The translations under genes were made by a program, and so were the position numbers. Of a stretch of 22,404 nucleotides of DNA, positions 8,161-15,742 are shown one piece after another. The stretch comes from Bacteroidota bacterium (lineage in GTDB: Bacteria > Bacteroidota > Bacteroidia > Bacteroidales > Bacteroidaceae). The stretch's first letter is position 1. Each line of letters opens with the position of its first letter. The stretch is taken from contig JAEZKJ010000162.1 of assembly GCA_023415545.1 (NCBI GenBank), positions 1 to 22,404 of the forward strand. The letters run 5' to 3'. The notes under the pieces are model-generated. The model was not told the origin of the DNA. It saw only the letters and a program-made list of their open reading frames with translations, and did no database searches.

Positions 8161-8637
8161 ATGAAAAATTTAAAATACTATTTGCTATTTATCTGTATAT
8201 CATTATCAGCAAATATTTATGCTCAAAACAAAGCATGTAGTGGAGTTGAATATACAACTGATAAACTATTCTATCGTGCAACATCTAATGGCTCGAGCCC
8301 GGATGTTACAGCATCAAAAAAGAAAGCGCTTTCAAATGCTCGTAATTTACTTATTACACAAATTTCAACTGATGTAGAGGGTGCAATAAATAAACAAAAG
8401 ATTGAAGATGCAAATAAAAAGAAGATGTTCGAACTATCTATGATTGCTTTACGTCAAGAGGCTGGAAATATTAAAGTAATTTGTGAAAATAGCAATCAGC
8501 AAAATAGAAAATATGTTAGTAATGTTGTTATAGAAATAAGTAAAGACAATTTAATTAAAGGCATTATCGCTATGATATCAAACGATAATACCTTGAATGG
8601 TCAGTTAGATATAGATAATTTCAAAAAATCTTTATAG
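8161..8637 (+). CDS. Small secreted protein, LPP20-like, function unknown
   Basis: The 158-residue product has a signal peptide (1-21, cleavage after IYA) and a mature domain with the pattern A-x3-KKALSNARNLLITQI at about 51-68. That resembles the LPP20/FlgO-like fold, in which a helix rich in Ala and Arg follows a variable loop. It lacks a lipobox cysteine (the only early Cys, at 26, is not in lipobox context), so it should be periplasmic and soluble. No function can be given. It stands alone on the plus strand between minus-strand genes, and its last codon and stop overlap the end of the convergent yeiH-like gene by 6 bases. A poor promoter match (TTTG at 8123-8126, TAAAAGTG at 8145-8152) would give an almost leaderless message. 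Confidence 0.75.
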   Translation: MKNLKYYLLFICISLSANIYAQNKACSGVEYTTDKLFYRATSNGSSPDVTASKKKALSNARNLLITQISTDVEGAINKQKIEDANKKKMFELSMIALRQEAGNIKVICENSNQQNRKYVSNVVIEISKDNLIKGIIAMISNDNTLNGQLDIDNFKKSL

Positions 8638-9615
8638 GAAAAGTATATAACATAGCGACAATACGCTTATTGTTATCCATAACAATACACCTTGAATAAG
8701 AGGCTTTACACCAACCTTTTTTATTACATCGAGCGACAATGATGCACCAATAAAAAACATGGTTATGATAAGTCCCTTTCGAGCAAATGAAGATACAACC
8801 TCGCCTACTTGAGGAATACTATTCATACAATATGTATTAATTAGTATTGCTATAATAAAATAGATAATAAACCAAGGAATTGTTATCTTTTTACCTTCAG
8901 TCTTAAAGATAAATGCTGTTATAAGAGCCATAGGGATAATCCATAAAGCACGAGTTAGTTTTATGGTAGTAGCAATTTTCAAAGCCTCTTCGCCAAATGC
9001 AGCCCCTGCTCCAACGACAGAACTTGTATCATGAATGGCTATTGCAGCCCATGTTCCAAACTGTTGCTGGTTCAATCCTAAATAGTGTCCAATTGATGGG
9101 AATATAAAAAGTGCTATTGCATTAAGAATAAATATTGTGGCTAGAGCTACCGACATATCACTATCCTTTGCTTTTATAACAGGTCCAACAGCTGCAATGG
9201 CACTACCACCACATATAGCAGTTCCGGAACTTATAAGATAAGAGGTATCACGATTAATTTTCAAAAATTTATATCCTATAAGCATGCCTATTACCATGGT
9301 AGCAACAACAGAAATAATGGTAAACTCCATCCCTTGTCTACCTGATGCTAGCGATTCCTGTAGATTCATTCCAAAACCTAAGCCAACAACACAATATTGA
9401 AGTAAATATTTTGAAACTTTTTTATTGAACTTTGGAAATGCTTGACCACACAAAAGGGCAAACGATAATCCCAAGAAGAGAGAAAGTGGTGGAGTTATAA
9501 CATTTGAAAGGAAAGATAGTGACGGTATATACCCTAAAAAAAGAAGCAGGGTTATTAACGAAACCGTACAAATATAAATCTTTTTGTTATTCCTTTTAAG
9601 TAATGTAATTGGCAT
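8632..9615 (-). CDS. yeiH: YeiH/UPF0324 family membrane protein (putative sulfate exporter)
   Basis: This 327-residue integral membrane protein has about nine to ten hydrophobic segments spread over the whole length. Segments typical of the UPF0324 family are visible: LQYCVVGLGFGMNL (about 71-84), the glycine-rich SGTAICGGSAIAAVGPVI (129-146), and AAIAIHDTSSVVGAGAAFG (190-208) with the charged HDTSS pair inside the membrane region. The family is annotated as putative sulfate exporters by homology to a single characterised line of work, so the substrate is uncertain. A good promoter lies 40-70 bases upstream. It is transcribed alone and ends convergently against the LPP20-like gene. Confidence 0.88.
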   Translation of the reverse strand: MPITLLKRNNKKIYICTVSLITLLLFLGYIPSLSFLSNVITPPLSLFLGLSFALLCGQAFPKFNKKVSKYLLQYCVVGLGFGMNLQESLASGRQGMEFTIISVVATMVIGMLIGYKFLKINRDTSYLISSGTAICGGSAIAAVGPVIKAKDSDMSVALATIFILNAIALFIFPSIGHYLGLNQQQFGTWAAIAIHDTSSVVGAGAAFGEEALKIATTIKLTRALWIIPMALITAFIFKTEGKKITIPWFIIYFIIAILINTYCMNSIPQVGEVVSSFARKGLIITMFFIGASLSLDVIKKVGVKPLIQGVLLWITISVLSLCYILFL

Positions 9616-9655
9616 ACCAAATATTGTTTTAACTAATTGTCTCTTTTTCAGAGTG

Positions 9656-9687
9656 CAAAAGTAACAAAAGAATCATAGTAATACCAA
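9656..9687 (-). promoter_or_regulatory. Promoter of the yeiH-like gene
   Basis: The minus strand carries TTG (9687-9685), a 21-base spacer, and TACTTTTG (9663-9656), an exact TAnnTTTG match followed by CAC. The start of transcription would be near 9650, leaving a leader of about 35 bases before the ATG at 9615. Confidence 0.6.
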
Positions 9688-9717
9688 TTGCATTATATCA
9701 GTTATAACTTTTGTTTA

Positions 9718-10302
9718 TTATAATTCGTCGGCTTTAACCCCTAAAGCTTTCATTAAAGCATACCCCATAGTCTCCCATTTTGCAGATTTAGGCAGTGATA
9801 AAGGATTCATTCCAAAGAAATAAATATTCTCTTTACCATCAACTTTTGAGACTGTTTCTGATATTTCATCGTTGGTTAACTCTTCGGAAGGAATAATTAT
9901 GGCACTCTTTACATCCAATGAATCTAGAACGACTTTCATTGATTCATTAAAAAGTTCCTCACGAGTTACCATATCCGAAGGTTGAAATGAAAATAATGAG
10001 AACTCACCTAAATTGCTCTTGAATGCCATGCTATCAATCTCATCTTTCAGTAGCGCTGGAGTAAATGAATTAAGCTTTTCACAATTCGAATCATAGACGA
10101 AGAGTACTTGAAAAGAATTATTACCTGACGTTATACCTGATTCAAGAGCAATACACTCTAAAAATAGAGCAAGATCGGCTTTAGGTAATTCACGTGATAA
10201 TATATTAGAGAAATGTCTTCTGAAATCAGATGCTACTTTTTCGATCAAAGCTGCATCAATCAACATAACCTTATCTGAAAACTTTATATTGTTTTTATCC
10301 AT
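9718..10302 (-). CDS. Unrecognised cytosolic protein (possibly DUF6621-like)
   Basis: The 194-residue product (MDKNNIKFSDKVMLIDAALI...) has no signal peptide or membrane segment and is acidic. It alternates predicted helices and short beta strands (VLFVYDS, SAIIIPS, NIYFFGM), as in a small alpha/beta fold. I associate this N-terminal FSDKVMLIDAA pattern with a Bacteroidales-only family, tentatively DUF6621, but cannot confirm it. No catalytic motif is evident. The frame also opens at an ATG 18 bases earlier (10320), but the -7 box at 10335-10342 leaves too little leader for that one, so I prefer 10302. It is divergent from clpB across a 282-base region. Confidence 0.75.
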   Translation of the reverse strand: MDKNNIKFSDKVMLIDAALIEKVASDFRRHFSNILSRELPKADLALFLECIALESGITSGNNSFQVLFVYDSNCEKLNSFTPALLKDEIDSMAFKSNLGEFSLFSFQPSDMVTREELFNESMKVVLDSLDVKSAIIIPSEELTNDEISETVSKVDGKENIYFFGMNPLSLPKSAKWETMGYALMKALGVKADEL

Positions 10303-10334
10303 CTGCTTGTAATTATTCATATTCTTTTATGCAT

Positions 10335-10342
10335 CAAAGATA
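10335..10342 (-). promoter_or_regulatory. Candidate -7 box for the gene ending at 9718
   Basis: TATCTTTG on the minus strand matches TAnnTTTG. No -33 box is found at the usual distance. With this box, transcription starts near 10328 and the leader to the ATG at 10302 would be about 26 bases. Confidence 0.42.
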
Positions 10343-10529
10343 TGTATAAATAACTTTTGAGAGAAATAGTAGTATGCCTTTTTGTAATACAACAGGACTT
10401 TATTTCTGAAAAATAGAGTTGCATTATGTCAAAATGTCCACTACTTAAGGTAAAATAAACATAAATCTTGATTGGCAAGAGTTTTGATTTATATAGAATG
10501 TTATACGATGTGAACAAATAGAGATAATC

Positions 10530-10577
10530 TATGTTTCACATTAGTAATCAACTTTATAGTTACAAAGATATAAGGAG
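10530..10577 (+). promoter_or_regulatory. clpB -7 candidate (TATGTTTC) and an unusual Shine-Dalgarno
   Basis: TATGTTTC at 10530-10537 differs from TAnnTTTG only in the last base; a -33 box is not clear. Downstream, AAGGAG at 10572-10577 sits 7 bases before the ATG at 10585, which is an ideal Shine-Dalgarno position. Genes of this phylum normally lack such sites, and none of the other genes here has one this good. It strongly favours 10585 as the start. No CIRCE inverted repeat is present. Confidence 0.5.
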
Positions 10578-10584
10578 AATAAAT

Positions 10585-13173
10585 ATGGATTTTAACAACT
10601 TTACAATTAAATCACAAGAGGCTGTACAGCAAGCAGTGAATATCACCCAGTCGCATGGGGAACAGGCTATAGAACCAGTACACCTACTTGCCGGAGTACT
10701 TAAAGTTGGAGAAAATGTTACCAACTTTGTCTTCCAAAAACTTGGCATAAATGGACAACAAATTGCTATTGTTGTAAACAAACAAATTGAATCATTGCCA
10801 AAAGTTTCAGGAGGAGAACCATATCTGAGCCGTGAAAGCAATGATGTACTTCAAAAAGCTAACAAGATTTCAAAAGATATGGGTGATGAGTTTGTGCCCA
10901 TTGAAGCTATCCTATTAGCCATCGTTAAGAGTAACAATACAGCATCTACAATACTAAAAGATGCCGGTGTTACTGAAAATGAACTCAAAGCTGCCATAAC
11001 AGAGTTGAGAAAAGGCGAAAAAGTTACATCACAATCCAGCGAAGATACTTATCAATCACTTAGCAAATATGCTATTAACTTAAATGAGGCTGCAAGGAGT
11101 GGAAAACTTGATCCTGTAATTGGTCGTGATGAAGAAATACGACGTGTCCTTCAAATTCTTAGTCGAAGAACAAAGAACAATCCGATTTTGATTGGTGAAC
11201 CAGGTACAGGTAAAACGGCTATTGTTGAAGGTTTGGCTCATAGAGTGATTCGAGGTGATGTACCTGAAAATCTTAAAGATAAACAGATATTCTCACTCGA
11301 CATGGGTGCACTGGTAGCCGGTGCTAAATATAAAGGCGAATTTGAAGAGAGATTAAAATCAGTAATAAATGAGGTTACCAAATCGGAAGGTAATATAATT
11401 CTTTTCATCGATGAAATCCATACACTTGTTGGTGCAGGTAAAGGTGAAGGAGCTATGGATGCTGCTAATATTCTTAAACCTGCCCTTGCTCGTGGAGAAT
11501 TAAGAAGTATTGGAGCTACAACTTTGGATGAATATCAAAAATATTTCGAAAAAGACAAAGCTCTTGAACGTCGTTTCCAAACTGTTATGGTAAGCGAACC
11601 GGATGTTATGAATACTATCTCCATTCTTCGTGGGCTTAAAGAGCGTTATGAAAACCATCATCAGGTTCGTATCAAAGATGAAGCAATTATAGCAGCTGTA
11701 GAGTTAAGTAACAGATATATTACTGATCGTTTTCTTCCTGATAAGGCCATAGACCTTATGGATGAAGCTGCTGCCAAATTAAGGATGGAGCGTGACTCTG
11801 TTCCTGAAGAGTTGGATGAAATATCACGCCATATAAAGCAATTGGAGATAGAGCGTGAAGCTATCAAGAGAGAGAAAGATGAACCTAAGCTACAACAACT
11901 TAGCAAAGAGATTGCTGAACTTAAAGAGCAAGAGCACTCATACAAAGCTAAATGGCAGAGTGAAAAGAGCCTAGTAAATAAGATTCAGAGTAATAAAAAA
12001 GAGATTGAAAACCTTAAGTTTGAGGCTGAAAGGGCTGAACGTGAAGGTGATTATGGTAAAGTTGCTGAGATAAGATATGGTAAACTCAAAGCTTTAGAAG
12101 AAGAGATAAAAGATGTTGAGCAAAAGCTGAAAGAGATGCAAGGCGACTCGGCCATGATAAAGGAGGAGGTTATTGCGGAAGACATTGCTGATGTTGTATC
12201 TAAATGGACCGGTATACCTGTAAACAAGATGCTTCAAAGTGAACGTGATAAACTTTTGAACCTTGAAAAAGAGTTACATCTTCGTGTTGTAGGTCAGGAA
12301 GAAGCGATAGAGGCTGTATCAGATGCCATTAGAAGAAGCCGTGCCGGTTTACATGACCCTAAACGTCCTATAGGCTCATTCATCTTCTTGGGAACTACAG
12401 GAGTAGGTAAAACAGAACTAGCTAAAGCTCTTGCCGATTACCTATTCGATGATGAATCATTGATGACACGTATAGATATGAGTGAATATCAAGAGAAGTT
12501 TTCAGTATCAAGATTGATTGGAGCTCCTCCCGGATACGTGGGATATGACGAAGGTGGCCAACTTACTGAAGCTGTTCGACGTAAACCATACTCAGTAGTG
12601 CTATTTGATGAGATAGAAAAGGCACATCCCGATGTGTTTAACATTCTTCTTCAGGTATTGGATGATGGACGCCTTACCGATAATAAAGGTAGAGTAGTAA
12701 ACTTTAAAAATACTATAATTATTATGACCTCTAACCTTGGAAGTGCTTATATACAACAACAATTTGAAAAGATGAATGATGAGAACAAAGAGGTTGTGGT
12801 AGAAGAGACAAAAAAAGAGGTTATGGATATGCTTAAAAAGACCATTCGTCCTGAATTCCTTAATCGTATAGATGATATAATAATGTTCTTACCTTTAAGT
12901 AAAGAGCAAATTGAGGAGATAGTAAATATTCAAATAGATTCTATTAAGAAAATGCTCAATAAAAATGGTGTTACACTCCAACTTACTGATGCTGCTACCG
13001 AATTCCTTGCAAGTGTAGGTTATGATCCTGAGTTTGGAGCTCGTCCTGTTAAAAGAGCTATTCAAAGATATCTTCTTAATGATCTATCGAAGAAACTTTT
13101 GGCCAATGAAGTTAATAGAGATGAACCGATTATTGTTGAACGTGGAGCTGATGGTCTTGTATTTAGGAACTGA
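10585..13173 (+). CDS. clpB: ClpB disaggregase (Hsp104 family AAA+ chaperone)
   Basis: The 862-residue chaperone extracts proteins from aggregates, working as a hexamer with DnaK. Order of parts: Clp_N double repeat (about 4-145), first AAA+ module with Walker A GEPGTGKT (204-211), Walker B FIDEIH (274-279) and ERR arginine finger near 328-330; coiled-coil middle domain (about 405-525) that separates ClpB from ClpA/ClpX; second AAA+ module with Walker A GTTGVGKT (603-610) and Walker B LFDEIE (673-678); and a C-terminal D2-small domain with GARPVKRAIQR. Length is normal for ClpB. An in-frame ATG at 10531 would add 18 residues that the family lacks and has no ribosome site, so it is rejected. 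It has its own terminator. Confidence 0.97.
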   Translation: MDFNNFTIKSQEAVQQAVNITQSHGEQAIEPVHLLAGVLKVGENVTNFVFQKLGINGQQIAIVVNKQIESLPKVSGGEPYLSRESNDVLQKANKISKDMGDEFVPIEAILLAIVKSNNTASTILKDAGVTENELKAAITELRKGEKVTSQSSEDTYQSLSKYAINLNEAARSGKLDPVIGRDEEIRRVLQILSRRTKNNPILIGEPGTGKTAIVEGLAHRVIRGDVPENLKDKQIFSLDMGALVAGAKYKGEFEERLKSVINEVTKSEGNIILFIDEIHTLVGAGKGEGAMDAANILKPALARGELRSIGATTLDEYQKYFEKDKALERRFQTVMVSEPDVMNTISILRGLKERYENHHQVRIKDEAIIAAVELSNRYITDRFLPDKAIDLMDEAAAKLRMERDSVPEELDEISRHIKQLEIEREAIKREKDEPKLQQLSKEIAELKEQEHSYKAKWQSEKSLVNKIQSNKKEIENLKFEAERAEREGDYGKVAEIRYGKLKALEEEIKDVEQKLKEMQGDSAMIKEEVIAEDIADVVSKWTGIPVNKMLQSERDKLLNLEKELHLRVVGQEEAIEAVSDAIRRSRAGLHDPKRPIGSFIFLGTTGVGKTELAKALADYLFDDESLMTRIDMSEYQEKFSVSRLIGAPPGYVGYDEGGQLTEAVRRKPYSVVLFDEIEKAHPDVFNILLQVLDDGRLTDNKGRVVNFKNTIIIMTSNLGSAYIQQQFEKMNDENKEVVVEETKKEVMDMLKKTIRPEFLNRIDDIIMFLPLSKEQIEEIVNIQIDSIKKMLNKNGVTLQLTDAATEFLASVGYDPEFGARPVKRAIQRYLLNDLSKKLLANEVNRDEPIIVERGADGLVFRN

Positions 13174-13228
13174 TAAAAAAGAGTAACTGAAAAGTTTTAA
13201 TTACAATAAATAAACCCAACTATATAAC

Positions 13229-13277
13229 GTGACCCCCAAAAGTTATTTGTACAACTTTTGGGGGTCACATATTTTTT
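13229..13277 (+). terminator. clpB terminator, 16-bp perfect stem resembling insertion-sequence ends
   Basis: GTGACCCCCAAAAGTT (13229-13244) pairs perfectly with AACTTTTGGGGGTCAC (13253-13268), with an 8-base loop; six T follow at 13272-13277. It should stop clpB transcription 55 bases after its stop codon. The minus-strand side lacks a U-run, so it is weaker for the convergent DUF5606 gene. The arms match the general form of IS3/IS150-type terminal repeats (TGACCCCCAAAAGTT). Confidence 0.85.
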
Positions 13278-13290
13278 GTCGAAAAAAGTA

Positions 13291-13722
13291 TTATTCTGCA
13301 CTCTCTTCTTCTGTAGCTGCGCTCTCTTTTGCAGCGAATTCAGAGATTCCGTTTTCAATTAGTAGGTTATACCATGAAAGCAGTTTCTTAATATCGCTTG
13401 CGTGTACTCTGTCACGATCGAAATTAGGAAGAACTTCTGCAAAATAATCGAATAGTTCTTCGTTAGATGCTTTCTTATAATTGATTGCTGCAACAGCACC
13501 ATTCTCTTTATTCTTTACAGCCTCAAGGACCTCGCTAAGAGCTACCTCTTCAGCATCAGTATACATAGCAATATCACCTAGAGATATAACTTTCTCACTT
13601 GCATAAACAGGTATTCTTTTCTTTGTTGCATCTATTGTCTCTACAATAAGCATATTCTTGCCTTGAGAAATCAGATTATATAATCCAGGTTTTCCTGCGA
13701 TTGATAAAATTGTTTTCAACAT
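13291..13722 (-). CDS. DUF5606 family protein
   Basis: The 143-residue protein begins MLKTILSIAGKPGLYNLISQ, the conserved opening of a small family confined to Bacteroidota. An N-terminal beta-rich part (about 1-55, with VISLGDIAMYTD) is followed by a helical part and an acidic Ala/Glu-rich tail (AAKESAATEEESAE). Function is unknown; there is no signal peptide. The N-terminal segment (ISQGKNMLIVETID) hints at a small SH3-like barrel, but that is only an impression. I chose the ATG at 13722, not the TTG at 13746, because a strong promoter lies just upstream and the added residues would be encoded from the transcription start itself. It is the last gene of the nusB-coaE cluster. Confidence 0.85.
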   Translation of the reverse strand: MLKTILSIAGKPGLYNLISQGKNMLIVETIDATKKRIPVYASEKVISLGDIAMYTDAEEVALSEVLEAVKNKENGAVAAINYKKASNEELFDYFAEVLPNFDRDRVHASDIKKLLSWYNLLIENGISEFAAKESAATEEESAE

Positions 13723-13757
13723 ATCATTCTTTATTTTAATATTCAATATTTTGGTAG

Positions 13758-13789
13758 CAAAAGTACAATTACCCTGCTAAACTCACAAA
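13758..13789 (-). promoter_or_regulatory. Promoter of the DUF5606 gene
   Basis: The minus strand reads TTTG (13789-13786), 20 bases of spacer, and TACTTTTG (13765-13758), a nearly perfect Bacteroidota promoter within the gap after coaE. Transcription would begin near 13752, about 30 bases before the ATG at 13722. The gene can therefore be expressed separately from the cluster. Confidence 0.68.
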
Positions 13790-13795
13790 TTATTA

Positions 13796-14386
13796 TTATC
13801 TAAAATCAATCAATAATTTATTAATGATACCATTAATTTGAGGCAATAACTCATTATCACCACCATTGTTTATTATATAATGGGAAAGAGCACGTTTTTG
13901 CTCATCATCCATTTGGGCAGAAATGCGAGCTAAAACCTCTTCACGTGTAGAGTTATCTCTTGACATGGTTCTATTTATTCTTATTTCCAAAGGAGCATAA
14001 ACCATAACCACTTTATCGACATATTTGTTGAATCCTGATTCAAAGAGAATGGCAGATTCCATTCCAACTATATCGTACTGAGAATGTTCTTCGCTCCACT
14101 TTAGAAAATCTTTTAATACATAAGGATGAATAATAGAGTTTATTAAAAGACGATTTTCATCAGAAGAAAAGATAAAATTTGCGAGCTTTTTTCTATTTAG
14201 TTCTCCATTTATATAACAATCCTCACCTAATATTTCTATAAGTTTACTCTTTAACTCAAGGTTTGATGATACTATTTTTTTTGAATTTACATCGGCATTA
14301 TATATCGGTATATTCAAAGATTCAAATATTGAAGAAACATAAGATTTACCACTCCCTATTCCTCCTGTTATGGCTATTTTTATCAT
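13796..14386 (-). CDS. coaE: Dephospho-CoA kinase
   Basis: The 196-residue enzyme phosphorylates the 3'-hydroxyl of dephospho-CoA, the last step of coenzyme A synthesis. The P-loop GGIGSGKS is at 8-15. The expected acidic residue of the substrate site is D32 (NADVNS), followed by the family pattern NSIIHPYV (about 106-113) and the lid region with NRTMSRDNSTREEVLARISAQ (split about 138-158). Length is normal. The start ATG overlaps the stop of the upstream YbbR-like gene by four bases (ATGA, 14383-14386), which suggests translational coupling. Confidence 0.93.
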   Translation of the reverse strand: MIKIAITGGIGSGKSYVSSIFESLNIPIYNADVNSKKIVSSNLELKSKLIEILGEDCYINGELNRKKLANFIFSSDENRLLINSIIHPYVLKDFLKWSEEHSQYDIVGMESAILFESGFNKYVDKVVMVYAPLEIRINRTMSRDNSTREEVLARISAQMDDEQKRALSHYIINNGGDNELLPQINGIINKLLIDFR

Positions 14387-15378
14387 TCTTCTATTAGGTA
14401 ATCTACTTTTGTAGGATTAATGGTTATATGATTAACAAATGATGGATAAGTTTTCAATATTAAGTCACATTTATCACTATTATTCCCTATTAGTTCATTA
14501 TAATCTACGCAGATTAAAAAATCATTTGGATTAACATCCTTAAAGTGTTTTAATCCAATTTGAAAATCTACCTTTACTTTAGAAGGAAAAGTTCGTAAAG
14601 TTTTTCCATTAGGGAAATTGATACCTATAACAGGAACATCAAGGCTTTTCTCGGCATAAATATCGACTGACAATTTTATGTTAACTTTCTCGGGAATAAA
14701 TTTTGCTCCTTTAATTTTGGCCATTGAAACCTCAATAATTTTCGTCTCTCCAATGTTATTCATATAAACAGGAGAAGTATATGCAACATTAATATCTTTT
14801 AAAATTGATGGAGGTGCATATACACTTACGGAGTCGGGTTTATAAGTAATATTCGAAAGATAATAACTTCTTTTAGGTGTTATACTTCCTTTCAATTGCA
14901 CAGGTACTTTTTTTGCTTCTCCCAAAGTATATATAAAATCAATCTTTTCGGGTTTTATGCTAAGTATCTTTGTTGATTGTTTAAGTTGAGATTCAATTTT
15001 TTTATTAAAAATATCTGTTGCAATCTCAACGTTATTTTTATCTTCATATAAATCCATAAAGTTTAAAGTTAACGGAGATATGGTATTTCCTAAAAAATAG
15101 TTCATAAGGATGGTACCTTTATCTTTAACCATAACTTTCAACTCAGTTGGAATATCTGAAGTTATCAATGCATTTTGGGGAACATTTGTTACCTCAATAG
15201 GTATTTCTAATTCTGTTTCATATGGCTCATTTAAAGTCTGCAATAACCAGAATAGTGAGGCAACGATTATAAAAAAAAGGAAAATCAAGAATTCTCTATT
15301 GAAAAAGATCAATAGAGAAGCCTTGATTTTTCTAGATATCTTTAAATAATTAATAAGTTCCTTCCGCTTATCGGACAT
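14383..15378 (-). CDS. YbbR-like domain membrane-anchored protein
   Basis: The 331-residue protein has a short cytosolic N-terminus rich in Lys/Arg, one membrane anchor (about 30-48) and an external region built of YbbR-type beta repeats (segments such as EIPIEVTNVPQNALI, VPVQLKGSITPKRSYYL and LDVPVIGINFPNGKTL, spaced 80-100 residues apart). In Firmicutes a YbbR protein (CdaR) regulates the diadenylate cyclase CdaA; in Bacteroidota the gene is usually found, as here, between yajC and coaE, and its role is not established. No cdaA is visible in this window. It starts 10 bases after yajC and overlaps coaE by four bases. Confidence 0.85.
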   Translation of the reverse strand: MSDKRKELINYLKISRKIKASLLIFFNREFLIFLFFIIVASLFWLLQTLNEPYETELEIPIEVTNVPQNALITSDIPTELKVMVKDKGTILMNYFLGNTISPLTLNFMDLYEDKNNVEIATDIFNKKIESQLKQSTKILSIKPEKIDFIYTLGEAKKVPVQLKGSITPKRSYYLSNITYKPDSVSVYAPPSILKDINVAYTSPVYMNNIGETKIIEVSMAKIKGAKFIPEKVNIKLSVDIYAEKSLDVPVIGINFPNGKTLRTFPSKVKVDFQIGLKHFKDVNPNDFLICVDYNELIGNNSDKCDLILKTYPSFVNHITINPTKVDYLIEE

Positions 15379-15388
15379 CTTTTATTCT

Positions 15389-15700
15389 TTATTTAGTTTG
15401 CTGGTTAGCTGCTGCATCAGCAAAAATAGAATTTCTGTCAATTTTAATTTTTACACTAGGAGCAATTTCCAATGTTACTGTAGAATCATCAAGATCTTTA
15501 ATCTTTCCATATATTCCACCAGCTGTTACTACATCCTGTCCAATTTCAAGATTTTTACGGAAGTTTAATATTGCCTTCTGTTTCTTATTTTGTGGACGGA
15601 TCATAAAGAAATACATGATAGCAAAAATAGCTACCATCATTATCAGGAAAGTGTAATCACCACCTGCAGCTCCTTGCAAGAATACAAATGCTAAATTCAT
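15389..15700 (-). CDS. yajC: Preprotein translocase accessory subunit YajC
   Basis: The 103-residue inner-membrane protein associates with SecDF in the Sec translocase. It has a single membrane helix (about 17-34), immediately followed by the signature RPQNKKQK (35-42) and a compact beta domain with the family motif IGQDVVTAGGIYGKI (about 53-67). Length and architecture are normal. It is 42 bases downstream of nusB and 10 bases upstream of the ybbR-like gene. secDF itself is not in the window. Confidence 0.94.
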   Translation of the reverse strand: MNLAFVFLQGAAGGDYTFLIMMVAIFAIMYFFMIRPQNKKQKAILNFRKNLEIGQDVVTAGGIYGKIKDLDDSTVTLEIAPSVKIKIDRNSIFADAAANQQTK

Positions 15701-15742
15701 GGTCTAAATTTTTTAGTTAGTATTATAGTATTAACAAAGTTA

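Noticed and set aside
10474..10488. TGGCA...TTTGA resembling a sigma-54 promoter upstream of clpB
   Set aside because: The GC of the -12 element is missing, so the match is only half of the consensus.
10317..10517. 66-codon minus-strand frame between the unknown gene and clpB
   Set aside because: It covers the divergent promoter region, overlaps the next gene start, and has random-looking composition (many Leu/Ile/Tyr/Lys, no domain).
10531..10584. Upstream ATG extending ClpB by 18 residues
   Set aside because: Family members begin at M(D/N)FNNFTIKSQE; the AAGGAG site fits 10585, and the longer start overlaps the best -7 box.
13229..13447. Plus-strand frame starting within the clpB terminator
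   Set aside because: It starts inside the hairpin and runs antisense to the DUF5606 gene; composition (Ser/Leu-rich) is that of an antisense shadow.
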